From CAYYEF01 sp964470825 (GTDB taxonomy: Bacteria; Patescibacteriota; Minisyncoccia; Phycocordibacterales; JAACPR01), in assembly GCA_964470825.1 (NCBI GenBank), contig CAYYEF010000001.1:1-64000 (forward strand): a stretch of DNA of 64,000 nucleotides, written 5' to 3'. A program made the translations under genes and the position numbers. This document shows positions 7,956-16,532 of this stretch, one piece after another. Numbering within the stretch: position 1 is the stretch's first letter; each line of letters opens with the position of its first letter. Below the pieces are notes generated by a model that made no database searches, had not been told where the DNA came from, and worked only from the letters and a program-made list of their open reading frames with translations.

Positions 7956-9662
7956 TTACAGCACATCTTTTCCTTCTCGTCTAACCAAATCAACCACTCT
8001 CATAACCTCTTCTATTGTGGTTGTTCCTTCTACAATTTTCCACACACCATCTTGGGCCATATCTAACTGACCCTCTTCTTCCATTACTTTTTTAATTTCT
8101 CGTTCACTAGGGTTATCTTGAACAATATCTTCTAATTTTGGACTATTTAATACTATTTCAAAAATACCAATTCGTCCTTTATATCCCGTATGATTACATT
8201 TATCACAGCCAACAGCCTTAAAACTTTTTCCAGTGAAAGGTGGTTTGTCTGTGTCACGAATACTGTCGTAAATATTTTTTACCAAATCCAAATCTTCACC
8301 TTCTAAATTTATTTCTTCATGACAGTATGGACAAAGTTTTCTAACAAGACGTTGAGCAATAACCATATTTATAGCAGAAGTTAAAATTTTTGAATTAACT
8401 CCAAGATCAATTAGACGTGGATATGCCCCAGCAGCATTGTTGGTGTGAAGGGTAGAGAATACAAGGTGACCTGTTAAAGAAGCGTGAATAGCGGTTTCAG
8501 CAGTTTCCAAATCTCGGATCTCTCCAACCATTAGAACGTCTGGGTCTTGGCGTAAAGAACTTCTCAAACCGTTTGCGAAATCGTATCCTTTTTTTGTGTC
8601 AACTTGAGTTTGTACTATTCCTGCCAAGTGATATTCAATAGGATCTTCAATAGTAATAATTTTAATTCCTGGGTTTTTAACTTTGTTTAAAAAAGAATAA
8701 AGAGTTGTAGTCTTACCAGAACCAGTTGGACCAGTGTTTAGAATCATGCCGTTTGGTTTTTCAATTTCTCGAAGAAATATTTTTAGAAGTTTATTTGAAA
8801 CACCAAGTTCGTGAATTGGGGTAGTAAGACTGTTTGGATCAAGCAAACGCATCACAATTGACTCACCATTATTACCAGGTAACACAGAAGAACGAATCTC
8901 AATCTCTCTACTACCTATTTTTACAGAGAAACGACCGTCTTGGGCAGCATTTTTTATATTAAGTTTAAGACCGGATAATAATTTAATACGAGAAAGAAGA
9001 AGTTTGTAAGTTTCTTCATCAAATAAAGTTACTTCAATCAAAATACCATCAATACGAAAACGTAAACGAACATTATCATCTTCTGGTTCTACGTGAATAT
9101 CTGATGCTCCGGTTGCAATTGCTGCCGCTACAACAATTTCTACAATACGAGAAATTCTAAAACCTTTATTCATTCCCATAATATCCTGAATCAGTTTTTT
9201 GGCATCTTCTATTGTTTGAACATTGGCAATAAATTTTTCAATTTCTTCGTTTGAAACTTCAAGGGTTCCAGCTTTTGATTCCAAAGCAAAAGAGAGATCT
9301 TTGTATAGCGACCAGGCGCGTTCAAGACTTTTGGTTGAAACCATGAAAGGTTCTACTAAATAACCTCTGTTTTCTAGATCTTTTATTTCATTTTGAGTTT
9401 CTATTTTATTAGGAGATTGAATGGCAAGATTTATTTTTTTATTTAAAACATCAAAAGCTGCTATTTTAGCTTTACGAGCATTTTCTTCTGGAATAAGTCT
9501 AAGAGCGTTTGTGTTTATGCTAACTCCAGTTAAATCGGCATATTTTATGCCATATCTATTAGAAAGTATTTGGGCAAGTTCCTCCTCCTCTTGTCTTTTT
9601 AGAGTTTCAAGTTTGTCTTCTATGCGAGCATTTTTTAAAGAGTCAGAATCTTTTAAGGGCAT
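7956..9662 (-). CDS. pilB: Type IV pilus assembly ATPase PilB (GspE/PilB family)
   Basis: This hexameric ATPase powers pilus extension at the cytoplasmic side of the membrane. The 568-residue protein has a GspE N-terminal domain and Walker A GPTGSGKTTTLYSF. It also has an Asp box and Walker B in ITIEDPIEYH and DPDVLMVGEIRDLETAETA, and a His box LTGHLVFSTLHTNNAAGA. Zinc-binding cysteines are in CPYCHEE and CDKCNHTGYKGR. All expected motifs are intact. It stands apart from pilMNO at 26833-29213. Confidence 0.94.
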   Translation of the reverse strand: MPLKDSDSLKNARIEDKLETLKRQEEEELAQILSNRYGIKYADLTGVSINTNALRLIPEENARKAKIAAFDVLNKKINLAIQSPNKIETQNEIKDLENRGYLVEPFMVSTKSLERAWSLYKDLSFALESKAGTLEVSNEEIEKFIANVQTIEDAKKLIQDIMGMNKGFRISRIVEIVVAAAIATGASDIHVEPEDDNVRLRFRIDGILIEVTLFDEETYKLLLSRIKLLSGLKLNIKNAAQDGRFSVKIGSREIEIRSSVLPGNNGESIVMRLLDPNSLTTPIHELGVSNKLLKIFLREIEKPNGMILNTGPTGSGKTTTLYSFLNKVKNPGIKIITIEDPIEYHLAGIVQTQVDTKKGYDFANGLRSSLRQDPDVLMVGEIRDLETAETAIHASLTGHLVFSTLHTNNAAGAYPRLIDLGVNSKILTSAINMVIAQRLVRKLCPYCHEEINLEGEDLDLVKNIYDSIRDTDKPPFTGKSFKAVGCDKCNHTGYKGRIGIFEIVLNSPKLEDIVQDNPSEREIKKVMEEEGQLDMAQDGVWKIVEGTTTIEEVMRVVDLVRREGKDVL

Positions 9663-9730
9663 ATGAATTATTATAGCAAAAAGTTTTTAAATACAGGTGT
9701 TTATAGGCTTTTAATAGGGAATATTTAATA

Positions 9731-9758
9731 TTGACAAAATCTTAAAATATGATATTAT
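9731..9758 (+). promoter_or_regulatory. Promoter of the lipoprotein gene
   Basis: TTGACA (9731-9736) and TATTAT (9753-9758) are separated by 16 bases, a near-consensus housekeeping promoter. It lies about 80 bases before the ATG at 9837. Confidence 0.7.
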
Positions 9759-9836
9759 TTTAGACAGAAGGTTTTGAACTTACTAATCAAAACAAAACTC
9801 AAACTGCTTCTGGTAAAAGCAAAGAAAGGACATTAA

Positions 9837-10486
9837 ATGAAAAATCTAATTGTTGGTTTTTTGTCGCTCATAGCCATAGTTGTGTTGACTGGGTGTCAAA
9901 CTCCCGGCATCAGTGGCGGAACCGCAAACCATCAGGTTACGCAGTGGCAGTTCTCTCTGATTGATACGGTGAATGCCAACGTGTACATTGGCGGGGCTCC
10001 TGTGGGAAGACGCCCGCCTCAGCCTTGCGGCCCTGGAGGATATCCTCCGTCGGGATATGGTCGTCCATCACAATACGGCCAACCGTATTACAGTGGAAAC
10101 GGTCTATATCGGGACGGTAACTGGATTCCCCAATGGGGAGTTAACAGTTATCGACGCCCAGGTCCGTGCGGCTCTGGAGGATATCCTCCGCCGGGATATG
10201 GNNNNNNNNNNNNNNNNNNNNNNNNNNNNNNNNNNNNNNNNNNNNNNNNNNNNNNNNNNNNNNNNNNNNNNNNNNNNNNNNNNNNNNNNNNNNNNNNNNN
10301 NGTTATCGACGCCCAGGTCCGTGCGGCTCTGGAGGATATCCTCCGCCGGGATATGGCCGTCCGCCAAATGGAGCTTACCCTCCAAACCATGGGCCTAGGC
10401 CCAATGATCCGTCCAGAAGGCGTATCATTATAAACAATGAGAATGTGAACAATAATAACAATACTGTTCGCATCCTTAGAGATTGA
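9837..10486 (+). CDS. Gly/Pro/Tyr-rich lipoprotein, interrupted by a scaffold gap
   Basis: The protein starts MKNLIVGFLSLIAIVVLTGC, a signal peptide with a lipobox LTGC, so it should be lipid-anchored outside the membrane. A low-complexity region follows with repeats of the form PCGxGGYPPxGYGRP. The frame is interrupted by 100 Ns at 10202-10301. The same 55 bases lie on both sides of the gap (10147-10201 and 10302-10356). If these are one copy, the gene closes in frame as 164 residues ending NNNNNTVRILRD, with the stop at 10484-10486. Reading straight through the Ns gives a wrong frame ending at 10433. G+C is clearly higher than in the neighbours. A GAAAGGA ribosome site precedes the ATG. Confidence 0.75.
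10147..10356 (+). repeat. 55-bp direct repeat flanking the 100-N gap
   Basis: Bases 10147-10201 and 10302-10356 are identical and code for the SYRRPGPCGSGGYPPPGYG block. A related third copy lies at about 10012-10061. A repeat this exact on both gap edges indicates an assembly break at a repeat. Confidence 0.9.
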
Positions 10487-10498
10487 ACAAAACTTCAA

Positions 10499-10550
10499 CC
10501 ACCCCTTATCACAAAATCTTCGGATTGAGTGATGAGGGGTGTTTTTATTT
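10499..10550 (+). terminator. Intrinsic terminator of the lipoprotein gene
   Basis: ACCCCTTATCAC pairs with GTGATGAGGGGT (12 bp, 16-base loop), followed by GTTTTTATTT. Confidence 0.88.
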
Positions 10551-10616
10551 AAAATACAAAACTGACGTCGTCTATATAAAATGTTAAAATATTATTAATT
10601 AAAAGATTATAAAAAG

Positions 10617-11117
10617 ATGAAATATTTAATTAATAATGAAAAAGATTTAGAAAATGTAGCACACGAAGTGCTTTCAATTATTAATTCAAATAAATATAAT
10701 CACGCCACAGTCTTGGCTTTACAGGGGGATTTGGGAGCCGGTAAGACAACTTTTACAAAATGCTTGGCTAATATTTTAGGTATTACAGAATCAGTAACTA
10801 GTCCCACTTTTGTTATTCAAAAAACTTTTTCCATCAATGAAACTAATTTAGAAAATAATTCAAATATTTTTATTCCTTTTAAGCAATTAATTCATATTGA
10901 TTCTTACCGATTAGATTTATCAGGAGAACTTTTGCATTTGGGTTGGCATGATAATTTAAATCAAAAAGATAATTTAATTATTGTAGAGTGGCCAGAAAGA
11001 ATCTCGGATATTTTACCTACAGAATATCTTTTATTAAAATTTTCGCACATCAATGAAACCGCCCGTGAAGTTGAACTTTTTATTATTGATTCTAAAAATA
11101 GCCAAAAAACTTTTTAA
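10617..11117 (+). CDS. tsaE: tRNA threonylcarbamoyladenosine biosynthesis ATPase TsaE
   Basis: TsaE works with TsaB and TsaD to make t6A at position 37 of ANN-decoding tRNAs. The 166-residue protein has the P-loop GDLGAGKTTFTK, TSPTFVIQ, HIDSYRL and IIVEWPERI, which are the family signatures in order. It is slightly longer than usual (about 150) because of an insert after TFVIQKTF. polA starts 3 bases after the stop, so the two are probably co-transcribed. Confidence 0.92.
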   Translation: MKYLINNEKDLENVAHEVLSIINSNKYNHATVLALQGDLGAGKTTFTKCLANILGITESVTSPTFVIQKTFSINETNLENNSNIFIPFKQLIHIDSYRLDLSGELLHLGWHDNLNQKDNLIIVEWPERISDILPTEYLLLKFSHINETAREVELFIIDSKNSQKTF

Positions 11118-11120
11118 ATA

Positions 11121-13478
11121 ATGGTAAAAAAAACACAAAGAAAAAAAATAGTTTTACTTGATTCTCACGCTATTTTGCACAGAGCATATCATGCAATGCC
11201 AGATTTTTCTTCGTCAAACGGGGAACCAACCGGTGCTTTATATGGAATTGCAACTATGCTTTTTTCTATTATTAAAGAATTAAAACCAGATTATGTTATT
11301 GCTGCTTTTGATTTACCAAAACCTACTTATAGACACGAAGCTTATGCTGATTATAAAGCTGGAAGAAAAAAAACAGATGATAATCTTATTAAACAAATAA
11401 ATCGCTCTCGAGATTTATTCAAAGCTTTTCAAATTCCAATTTATGAAAAAGAGGGTTATGAAGCTGACGATGTTTTGGGAACTTTGGCCAAAAAACTAAA
11501 AGACAATTTTGATGTTGTTATTGCTTCAGGTGACATGGACACTTTGCAACTAGTCGATGATGATCGAGTAAAAGTCTATACCCTTAAAAAAGGTATAAAA
11601 GACACCATTTTATATGATGAAAAAACAGTAATTGACCGATATGGATTTAAACCAGAACAGATTCCAGACTATAAGGGTTTACGTGGTGATACCTCAGACA
11701 ATATTATTGGTGTAGCTGGTATTGGTGAAAAAACTGCGACTGACTTAATTAAAAATTTTGGAACTATTGAAGAAATTTATAAGGCGCTAGAAAAAAATAA
11801 TTTAGAAAAATTTAAAAAAGCTGGAATCAAAGAACGTATAGTTAATTTATTAAAAGAAAATCAAGAAGAAGCCGAGTTTAGTAAAATGTTGGCCACAATT
11901 CAGTGTGATGTACCTATAGAATTTGAAATTCCAGAGAAGACTTGGTTTGAAAATATAAATCCAGAAAAGATAAAAGATTTGTTTAGGGATTTGGAATTTA
12001 GATCTTTGCTTGTGCGTGTCGATACTATTTTTGGAGAGGCAAGTGCTGAAAATTTAATGGAAGAAACAGTTCAAGATATTGATTCTGAAAAATTAGATGA
12101 AACTAAAATTATGGTTTGGCTTTTAAATTCAACAATTTCTAATCCATCTCTAGAAGATATTTACTCTGTTGCAAAAACAAAAAATTTTACAGACGCTTAT
12201 CAAAAATTAGCAGAAGAAATAAAAAAAAGAGAATTAGAATTTGTTTTTGAAAAAATCGAGAAACCTTTAATACCACTAATTAAGGAGATGGAGAAAAATG
12301 GAGTTAAATTAGATACAGTTTTTTTGAAAAAGTTATCAGAAGAATATCATTTTGATTTGGAAAAAATTCAAAAAGAAATTTGGCAGGAAACAGGACATGA
12401 GTTTAATATCAATTCTCCTTCCCAAATGGCTGACGTTTTATTTAATAAGCTAGGATTAAGTTATAAAGGTATGAGAAAAACTGCTACAGGTAAATTTTCT
12501 ACAAAAGAAGATGTCTTGCAAAAATTATCAGAAGAAAATCCTATTGCCGAGAAAATTTTAGAATATCGAGAATTGCAAAAATTATTATCAACCTATATTG
12601 ATAACTTTCCTTTGTTAATTGGCGAAGATGGGCGATTGCATGCAACTTTTTTACAAACAGGCACTACAACCGGTAGAATGTCTTCAAATAATCCTAATCT
12701 ACAAAATATTCCAATTGGTTCAGAGAGAGGACAGAGAATCAGAAACGCTTTTGTGGCTGATAAAGGTAAAAAATTATTAGCATTAGATTATTCTCAATTT
12801 GAATTGCGTATCGCAGCTTTTCTTTCTGAAGAGAAAAAACTAATTGAAATTTTTAAGAGAGGCGAAGATATTCACACTGCTGTCGCGGCAGAGGTTTTTG
12901 GTGTGTCTTTTGATAAAGTTACAAAAGAAATGCGTCGTCAGGCAAAAGTTATTAATTTCGGAATGCTTTATGGGATGGGAATTAATGCTTTGAGACAAAA
13001 TTTAAAAACAGATAGGAAAACTGCTCAAGAATTTTATAATAAATATTTTTTGGTCTACTCTGATCTTTCTGCATATTTGGAAAGAGTTAAATCTGAAGCT
13101 GCTCTGAAGGGTTATACGAAGACTCTTTTTGGAAGACGTCGTTATTTTGATGGTTTTAATTCAAGCCTACCTTTTATTCGAGCTCAAGCAGAACGCATGG
13201 CTATTAATGCTCCAATTCAAGGAACTCAAGCAGATATTATAAAAATGGCCATGTTTCAGATTGATCAATTTTTATCTGAAAAAAAACTAAAAAATTCTGT
13301 TAAATTAATTTTACAAATTCATGATGAGGTAATCTATGAAGTAGATGAAGATAAGGTTGATGAAGTTTCTATAAAAATAAAAAAAATAATGGAGGAGGTT
13401 GTAAATAAAGAACAAACAAAAGGTGTGCCTGTATTAGCGGAATATAAAATAGGGGATAGTTGGGGTGGATTAAAATAG
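11121..13478 (+). CDS. polA: DNA polymerase I, without recognisable proofreading motifs
   Basis: A repair and Okazaki-fragment polymerase of 785 residues. The N-terminal 5'-3' flap nuclease domain (about 1-290) has YEADDVLGTLA, SGDMDTLQL and GLRGDTSDNI, the metal-binding acidic residues. The polymerase domain has motif A DYSQFELRIAA, motif B RRQAKVINFGMLYG and motif C QIHDEVIYEV. The middle section (about 305-390) is short and lacks the DxE and other exonuclease motifs, so 3'-5' proofreading is probably absent. This is common in the family outside proteobacteria. Confidence 0.95.
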   Translation: MVKKTQRKKIVLLDSHAILHRAYHAMPDFSSSNGEPTGALYGIATMLFSIIKELKPDYVIAAFDLPKPTYRHEAYADYKAGRKKTDDNLIKQINRSRDLFKAFQIPIYEKEGYEADDVLGTLAKKLKDNFDVVIASGDMDTLQLVDDDRVKVYTLKKGIKDTILYDEKTVIDRYGFKPEQIPDYKGLRGDTSDNIIGVAGIGEKTATDLIKNFGTIEEIYKALEKNNLEKFKKAGIKERIVNLLKENQEEAEFSKMLATIQCDVPIEFEIPEKTWFENINPEKIKDLFRDLEFRSLLVRVDTIFGEASAENLMEETVQDIDSEKLDETKIMVWLLNSTISNPSLEDIYSVAKTKNFTDAYQKLAEEIKKRELEFVFEKIEKPLIPLIKEMEKNGVKLDTVFLKKLSEEYHFDLEKIQKEIWQETGHEFNINSPSQMADVLFNKLGLSYKGMRKTATGKFSTKEDVLQKLSEENPIAEKILEYRELQKLLSTYIDNFPLLIGEDGRLHATFLQTGTTTGRMSSNNPNLQNIPIGSERGQRIRNAFVADKGKKLLALDYSQFELRIAAFLSEEKKLIEIFKRGEDIHTAVAAEVFGVSFDKVTKEMRRQAKVINFGMLYGMGINALRQNLKTDRKTAQEFYNKYFLVYSDLSAYLERVKSEAALKGYTKTLFGRRRYFDGFNSSLPFIRAQAERMAINAPIQGTQADIIKMAMFQIDQFLSEKKLKNSVKLILQIHDEVIYEVDEDKVDEVSIKIKKIMEEVVNKEQTKGVPVLAEYKIGDSWGGLK

Positions 13479-13531
13479 TTGACGACTTTTTTAAAAGAGT
13501 TAAATTAAGAATAGAAAGAACCTCAAAACAT

Positions 13532-13729
13532 ATGAATCAGGACTTCCTTGAAATTATCCCCGGACAGAACCAGCGTGATGATGTTGTGCAACTCTATGCT
13601 GAACAACATCAACAGCAGCGCCAAGAAATAATCAACGACGTGTGTCACGGAGATGAAATTCCTCAGCATCCCGCGAATCCACCAGTCGAAGATTTTCTTC
13701 CTGGTCATAGAACCGGTTGCGCAACCTAG
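13532..13729 (+). CDS. Small hypothetical protein, single-gene unit
   Basis: A 65-residue polar protein rich in Gln (AEQHQQQRQE), with no membrane segment and no recognised family. The ATG at 13532 is preferred to an upstream TTG at 13460, because that start would overlap the end of polA. A TTGACG at about 13479 lies 16 bases before TAAATT, a possible promoter. A terminator follows 9 bases after the stop. Base composition is richer in G+C than in polA or holA. Confidence 0.5.
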   Translation: MNQDFLEIIPGQNQRDDVVQLYAEQHQQQRQEIINDVCHGDEIPQHPANPPVEDFLPGHRTGCAT

Positions 13730-13738
13730 TCTTTACCC

Positions 13739-13766
13739 AAGCGTCGTTAATTCGGCGCTTTTTTAT
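13739..13766 (+). terminator. Intrinsic terminator after the small 13532 gene
   Basis: AAGCGTCG pairs with CGGCGCTT (one mismatch, 6-base loop) and is followed by a TTTTATTT run. Confidence 0.75.
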
Positions 13767-13793
13767 TTCAAAAGTAAGATTATTTAATTTTGA

Positions 13794-13799
13794 TATAAT
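13794..13799 (+). promoter_or_regulatory. -10 box of the holA-like gene (leaderless)
   Basis: A perfect TATAAT ends 6 bases before the ATG at 13806, so the transcript would begin at the start codon. Confidence 0.55.
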
Positions 13800-13805
13800 T
13801 AAAAA

Positions 13806-14516
13806 ATGATTTATTTGTTTTTGGGACAATATAAAAAAACCTTACAAAAAGCCAATAATTTGGTTGATGTTTTATTAAAAAAACAACCAGATGCTTCTTT
13901 GTTAAAATTTAATATTGAAAATTTTGAAAATAAAAATATTAATGATTTAGTATCTGCTCAAGGATTATTTTTTAATAAAAATATTATTGTACTTTCAAAA
14001 ATTTTTGAAGATATCGATAATAAGGAAATAATCTTAAAAAATATTAATGAAATTAAAGGATCACAAAACATTTTTATTTTTATTGAAGAATCACTTGATA
14101 AAAAAAGTTTAGAAAAATTTGAAAAGTTTGCAGAAAAAATTCAAGAGATAAAAATTGAAGAAAAGAAGGTTGAGTCTAAATTTAATATGTTTAGTCTAAC
14201 TGATTCGTTAGGCAAGAGGGATAAGAAAAATTTATGGTTGTTGTATCGTAACGCTCTTAAAAACGGCTCTGCTGAAGAAATTTACGGAATTCTGTGGTGG
14301 CAATTAAAAACAATTTTAATCGTTCAAAAAAGTAAAAATGTTTCTGACTCAGGATTAAAACCGTTTGTTTTTAACAAGACTAAAGATTTTTTAAAAAATT
14401 TTAAAGAAGATGAAATACAAAAAAAAGCTTTTGATTTAGTTAAGATTTATCATAATACTCGCCGCCAAAGTACAGAGATGGAAATTAGTTTAGAAAAATG
14501 GATTTTGAATTTTTAA
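13806..14516 (+). CDS. holA: DNA polymerase III delta subunit-like protein
   Basis: Delta opens the sliding clamp inside the clamp loader. The protein begins MIYLFLGQYKKTLQKA, the degenerate P-loop start of the HolA family. It continues with strands such as NIIVLSKIFED and IFIFIEESLDKKSLEKF, then a helical C-terminal half with IYGILWWQLKTILIVQ, typical of HolA. At 236 residues it is about 100 shorter than usual. The identification rests on pattern and length, with no catalytic motif to confirm it. No Shine-Dalgarno is seen. Confidence 0.7.
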   Translation: MIYLFLGQYKKTLQKANNLVDVLLKKQPDASLLKFNIENFENKNINDLVSAQGLFFNKNIIVLSKIFEDIDNKEIILKNINEIKGSQNIFIFIEESLDKKSLEKFEKFAEKIQEIKIEEKKVESKFNMFSLTDSLGKRDKKNLWLLYRNALKNGSAEEIYGILWWQLKTILIVQKSKNVSDSGLKPFVFNKTKDFLKNFKEDEIQKKAFDLVKIYHNTRRQSTEMEISLEKWILNF

Positions 14517-14518
14517 TG

Positions 14519-14591
14519 TCCGCCCAGTAGGACTCGAACCTACGACCCTCTCCTTAAAAGGGAGTTGCTCTACCACCTGAGCTATGGGCGG
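14519..14591 (-). tRNA. tRNA-Lys (UUU)
   Basis: On the minus strand the acceptor CCGCCCA/TGGGCGG, D-arm GCTC...GAGC and T-loop GTTCGAGTC form a full cloverleaf. The anticodon loop CTTTTAA gives anticodon UUU. The discriminator is A and the CCA end is not encoded. Confidence 0.95.
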
Positions 14592-14655
14592 AAATACCAT
14601 TTAAAAATGGTTTGTTTAATATAACTGAAAAGGCTTTGAATTTCAAGTGTCTATA

Positions 14656-15057
14656 CTAAAAAGGTAAATCAAGTGCGAAAGCCCCTGGTCCAAGAAAAAG
14701 GAAAGATAATGAAATTAGTATTAATCCCAAATAAAAAACTGTTGGATGATGATCTATTTTATGAGACCAAAAATCCATGATCATAACTTTTAAAAATAAA
14801 TAAGCTAAAACAATACAGACTACTTGAGTATATAAACCAATGATCATTAACCCTCCTGAAATTATTAGAGTGGTTGATAAAATCCAAGGCATAATATTTG
14901 CTAGTGGAATACCAAGCGAGGTTACAAATTCTATAAAATTATTTTTTTTAGACAAAATTTTAAAACCAATGTAAACTCCTATAAAACCAACAACAATACG
15001 AATAATGGTAATTCCAAGTAAATTATAAATTAATAAATCGGGAAAAATACTTAACAT
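14656..15057 (-). CDS. DoxX-like small membrane protein
   Basis: A 133-residue protein with four predicted membrane helices, beginning MLSIFPDLLIYNLLGITIIRIVVG. The first helix, the GFIGVYIGFKIL region and the GLYTQ/FLK pattern recall the DoxX/DUF4870-like group, which are integral inner-membrane proteins of uncertain role. The ATG at 15057 is chosen because the longer frame from 15171 would overlap the divergent methyltransferase gene (start 15078). Assignment is tentative. Confidence 0.65.
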   Translation of the reverse strand: MLSIFPDLLIYNLLGITIIRIVVGFIGVYIGFKILSKKNNFIEFVTSLGIPLANIMPWILSTTLIISGGLMIIGLYTQVVCIVLAYLFLKVMIMDFWSHKIDHHPTVFYLGLILISLSFLFLGPGAFALDLPF

Positions 15058-15077
15058 GAAATAAGTATAACAAAATA

Positions 15078-15590
15078 ATGGAAAAAATAATAAACAAAAA
15101 AATAGAAAAAACTGATCGTCGAATAATTTTGGTATTACATAATATACGCAGTACTCATAATGTCGGGGCAATTTTTAGAACTGCTGACGCTGCAGCAGTT
15201 AAAGAAATTTTTTTAGTTGGAATTACTCCAGATCCAATTGATCGTTTTGGTCGAAAGAGAAGTGATATTGCAAAGTCTGCTCTAGGGGCCGAAGAGACAA
15301 TTGCGTGGAAGCATTTTAGTGATCAAGAATTTTTAGAGAAAGCTTTTGATTTAAAAAAAGTCGGATTTGAAATTATTTCAATTGAGCAATCAGAAAATTC
15401 TGTAGATTATAAAAGTATTAAAGTTGGAGATAATGCATTGATTATTGTCGGTAATGAAGTAGAAGGATTACCAAAAGAGGTGATAGGAATTTCTGATTTT
15501 GTATCAGAAATTCCTATGTATGGTAATAAAGAATCTTTAAATGTTTCTGTGGCAACCGGCGTGGCTTTGTTTAGAATTTTGGAAATTTAA
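15078..15590 (+). CDS. SpoU/TrmH-family RNA 2'-O-methyltransferase
   Basis: SPOUT-fold enzymes transfer a methyl group from S-adenosylmethionine to ribose 2'-OH in rRNA or tRNA. The 170-residue protein shows motif 1 NIRSTHNVGAIFRTADA with the catalytic Asn-Arg, motif 2 IIVGNEVEGLP and motif 3 ESLNVSVATGVALF. It lacks an N-terminal substrate-binding extension, so it is closer to the minimal TrmH/TrmL type, and the substrate cannot be told. It is divergent from the DoxX-like gene with only 20 bases between starts. Confidence 0.9.
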   Translation: MEKIINKKIEKTDRRIILVLHNIRSTHNVGAIFRTADAAAVKEIFLVGITPDPIDRFGRKRSDIAKSALGAEETIAWKHFSDQEFLEKAFDLKKVGFEIISIEQSENSVDYKSIKVGDNALIIVGNEVEGLPKEVIGISDFVSEIPMYGNKESLNVSVATGVALFRILEI

Positions 15591-15611
15591 GGAGAGTCTT
15601 TTTGCAAAGAT

Positions 15612-16514
15612 TTATTTTTGATGCGTACTACAAAAATGTGCACTACGAGTAGCAACTACTTTTCTAAGTATTATTCCAGAACAACCTTTTTTCTTACATT
15701 TCTGACCTTTTAATTTATAAGCATTATGGTGGTTTTGGAATTCTCCTCGAGCGCCAAGCGGGTTTCTATAATCACTCATTGAATCTCCTCCAAAATCAAT
15801 ACCTTTTGAGAGAAGTTTTTTCATCCAAGTGTGCATGTTTTTAAATTCTATCTCAGAAATATCAGAAACTTTTCTTTCCGGATGAATATTTGTAGCCCAT
15901 AAAATTTCATCAGAATAAATATTTCCAATTCCAGAAATAATAGTTGCGTCCATTAAGACTGTTTTTATTTTTCCATAAGGTTTTTTTAATAAAGCTTTTT
16001 TAAAATCAGAAACATTGAAATTTTTATCTAATGGCTCTGGACCAATTGGAGCAAATTCTTTAGAGAAAGCTTGTTTATCACTTAATAATTTTACAGTGGC
16101 AAATTTTCTCATATCAGAAAAAGCTATATGTTTACCATTACCTAATTCAAAAACCAAATGCACAAATCTGTTAAAAGGATCAGCTAAAGGACTTTTAGAG
16201 TCAAAAGGAGACCATTTCTTTTTTTCAAATTTATATTTACCAAAAAGTAAATGACCAGTCATTTTCATGTGGATTAAAATGGTTTTATCTCCTGATATAT
16301 CAATTAATACATTTTTAGCACGACGCCATACCCGCAAAATCTTTTGGCCCTCAACATCTTTTTTAAAATTTTTGAAATATTTAGGATCTTTAATATTATT
16401 TTTTCCATAGAAATAGGGACTATTGTAGTCTGTCCAAACAGAAATAATTTTTTGGTTTTTAACCAAATCGTTCAACATTTTTGCGGTTGTTTCAACTTCT
16501 GGTAATTCAGGCAT
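15612..16514 (-). CDS. mutM: Formamidopyrimidine-DNA glycosylase MutM
   Basis: MutM removes 8-oxoguanine and formamidopyrimidines from DNA. The start at 16514 puts the catalytic Pro2-Glu3 in place (MPELPEVETTAKML), so the longer frame from 16616 is rejected. The HMKMTGHL strand and the helix-two-turn-helix region (LMDATIISGIGNIYSDEILW) are present. The C-terminal zinc finger is altered: CX4C, 16 residues, then CX2H, where the family norm is CX2C-X16-CX2C. The loop reads VATRSAHF without the usual GR. Length is 300 residues. Confidence 0.92.
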   Translation of the reverse strand: MPELPEVETTAKMLNDLVKNQKIISVWTDYNSPYFYGKNNIKDPKYFKNFKKDVEGQKILRVWRRAKNVLIDISGDKTILIHMKMTGHLLFGKYKFEKKKWSPFDSKSPLADPFNRFVHLVFELGNGKHIAFSDMRKFATVKLLSDKQAFSKEFAPIGPEPLDKNFNVSDFKKALLKKPYGKIKTVLMDATIISGIGNIYSDEILWATNIHPERKVSDISEIEFKNMHTWMKKLLSKGIDFGGDSMSDYRNPLGARGEFQNHHNAYKLKGQKCKKKGCSGIILRKVVATRSAHFCSTHQK

Positions 16515-16532
16515 AGTGTTATTATTTTGCGT

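Noticed and set aside
10012..10356. Possible CRISPR-like repeats around the gap
   Set aside because: The repeats are in-frame coding repeats of a Gly/Pro/Tyr-rich protein, not evenly spaced by unique spacers, and no cas gene is nearby.
9973..10498. Several overlapping open frames on both strands across the N gap
   Set aside because: They exist only because Ns are read as codons and because the repeat is GC-rich. Only the frame with signal peptide and lipobox makes sense on both sides.
13460..13531. Long N-terminus for the small gene after polA
   Set aside because: It would start within the end of polA from a TTG. The promoter-like TTGACG and the ATG at 13532 fit better.
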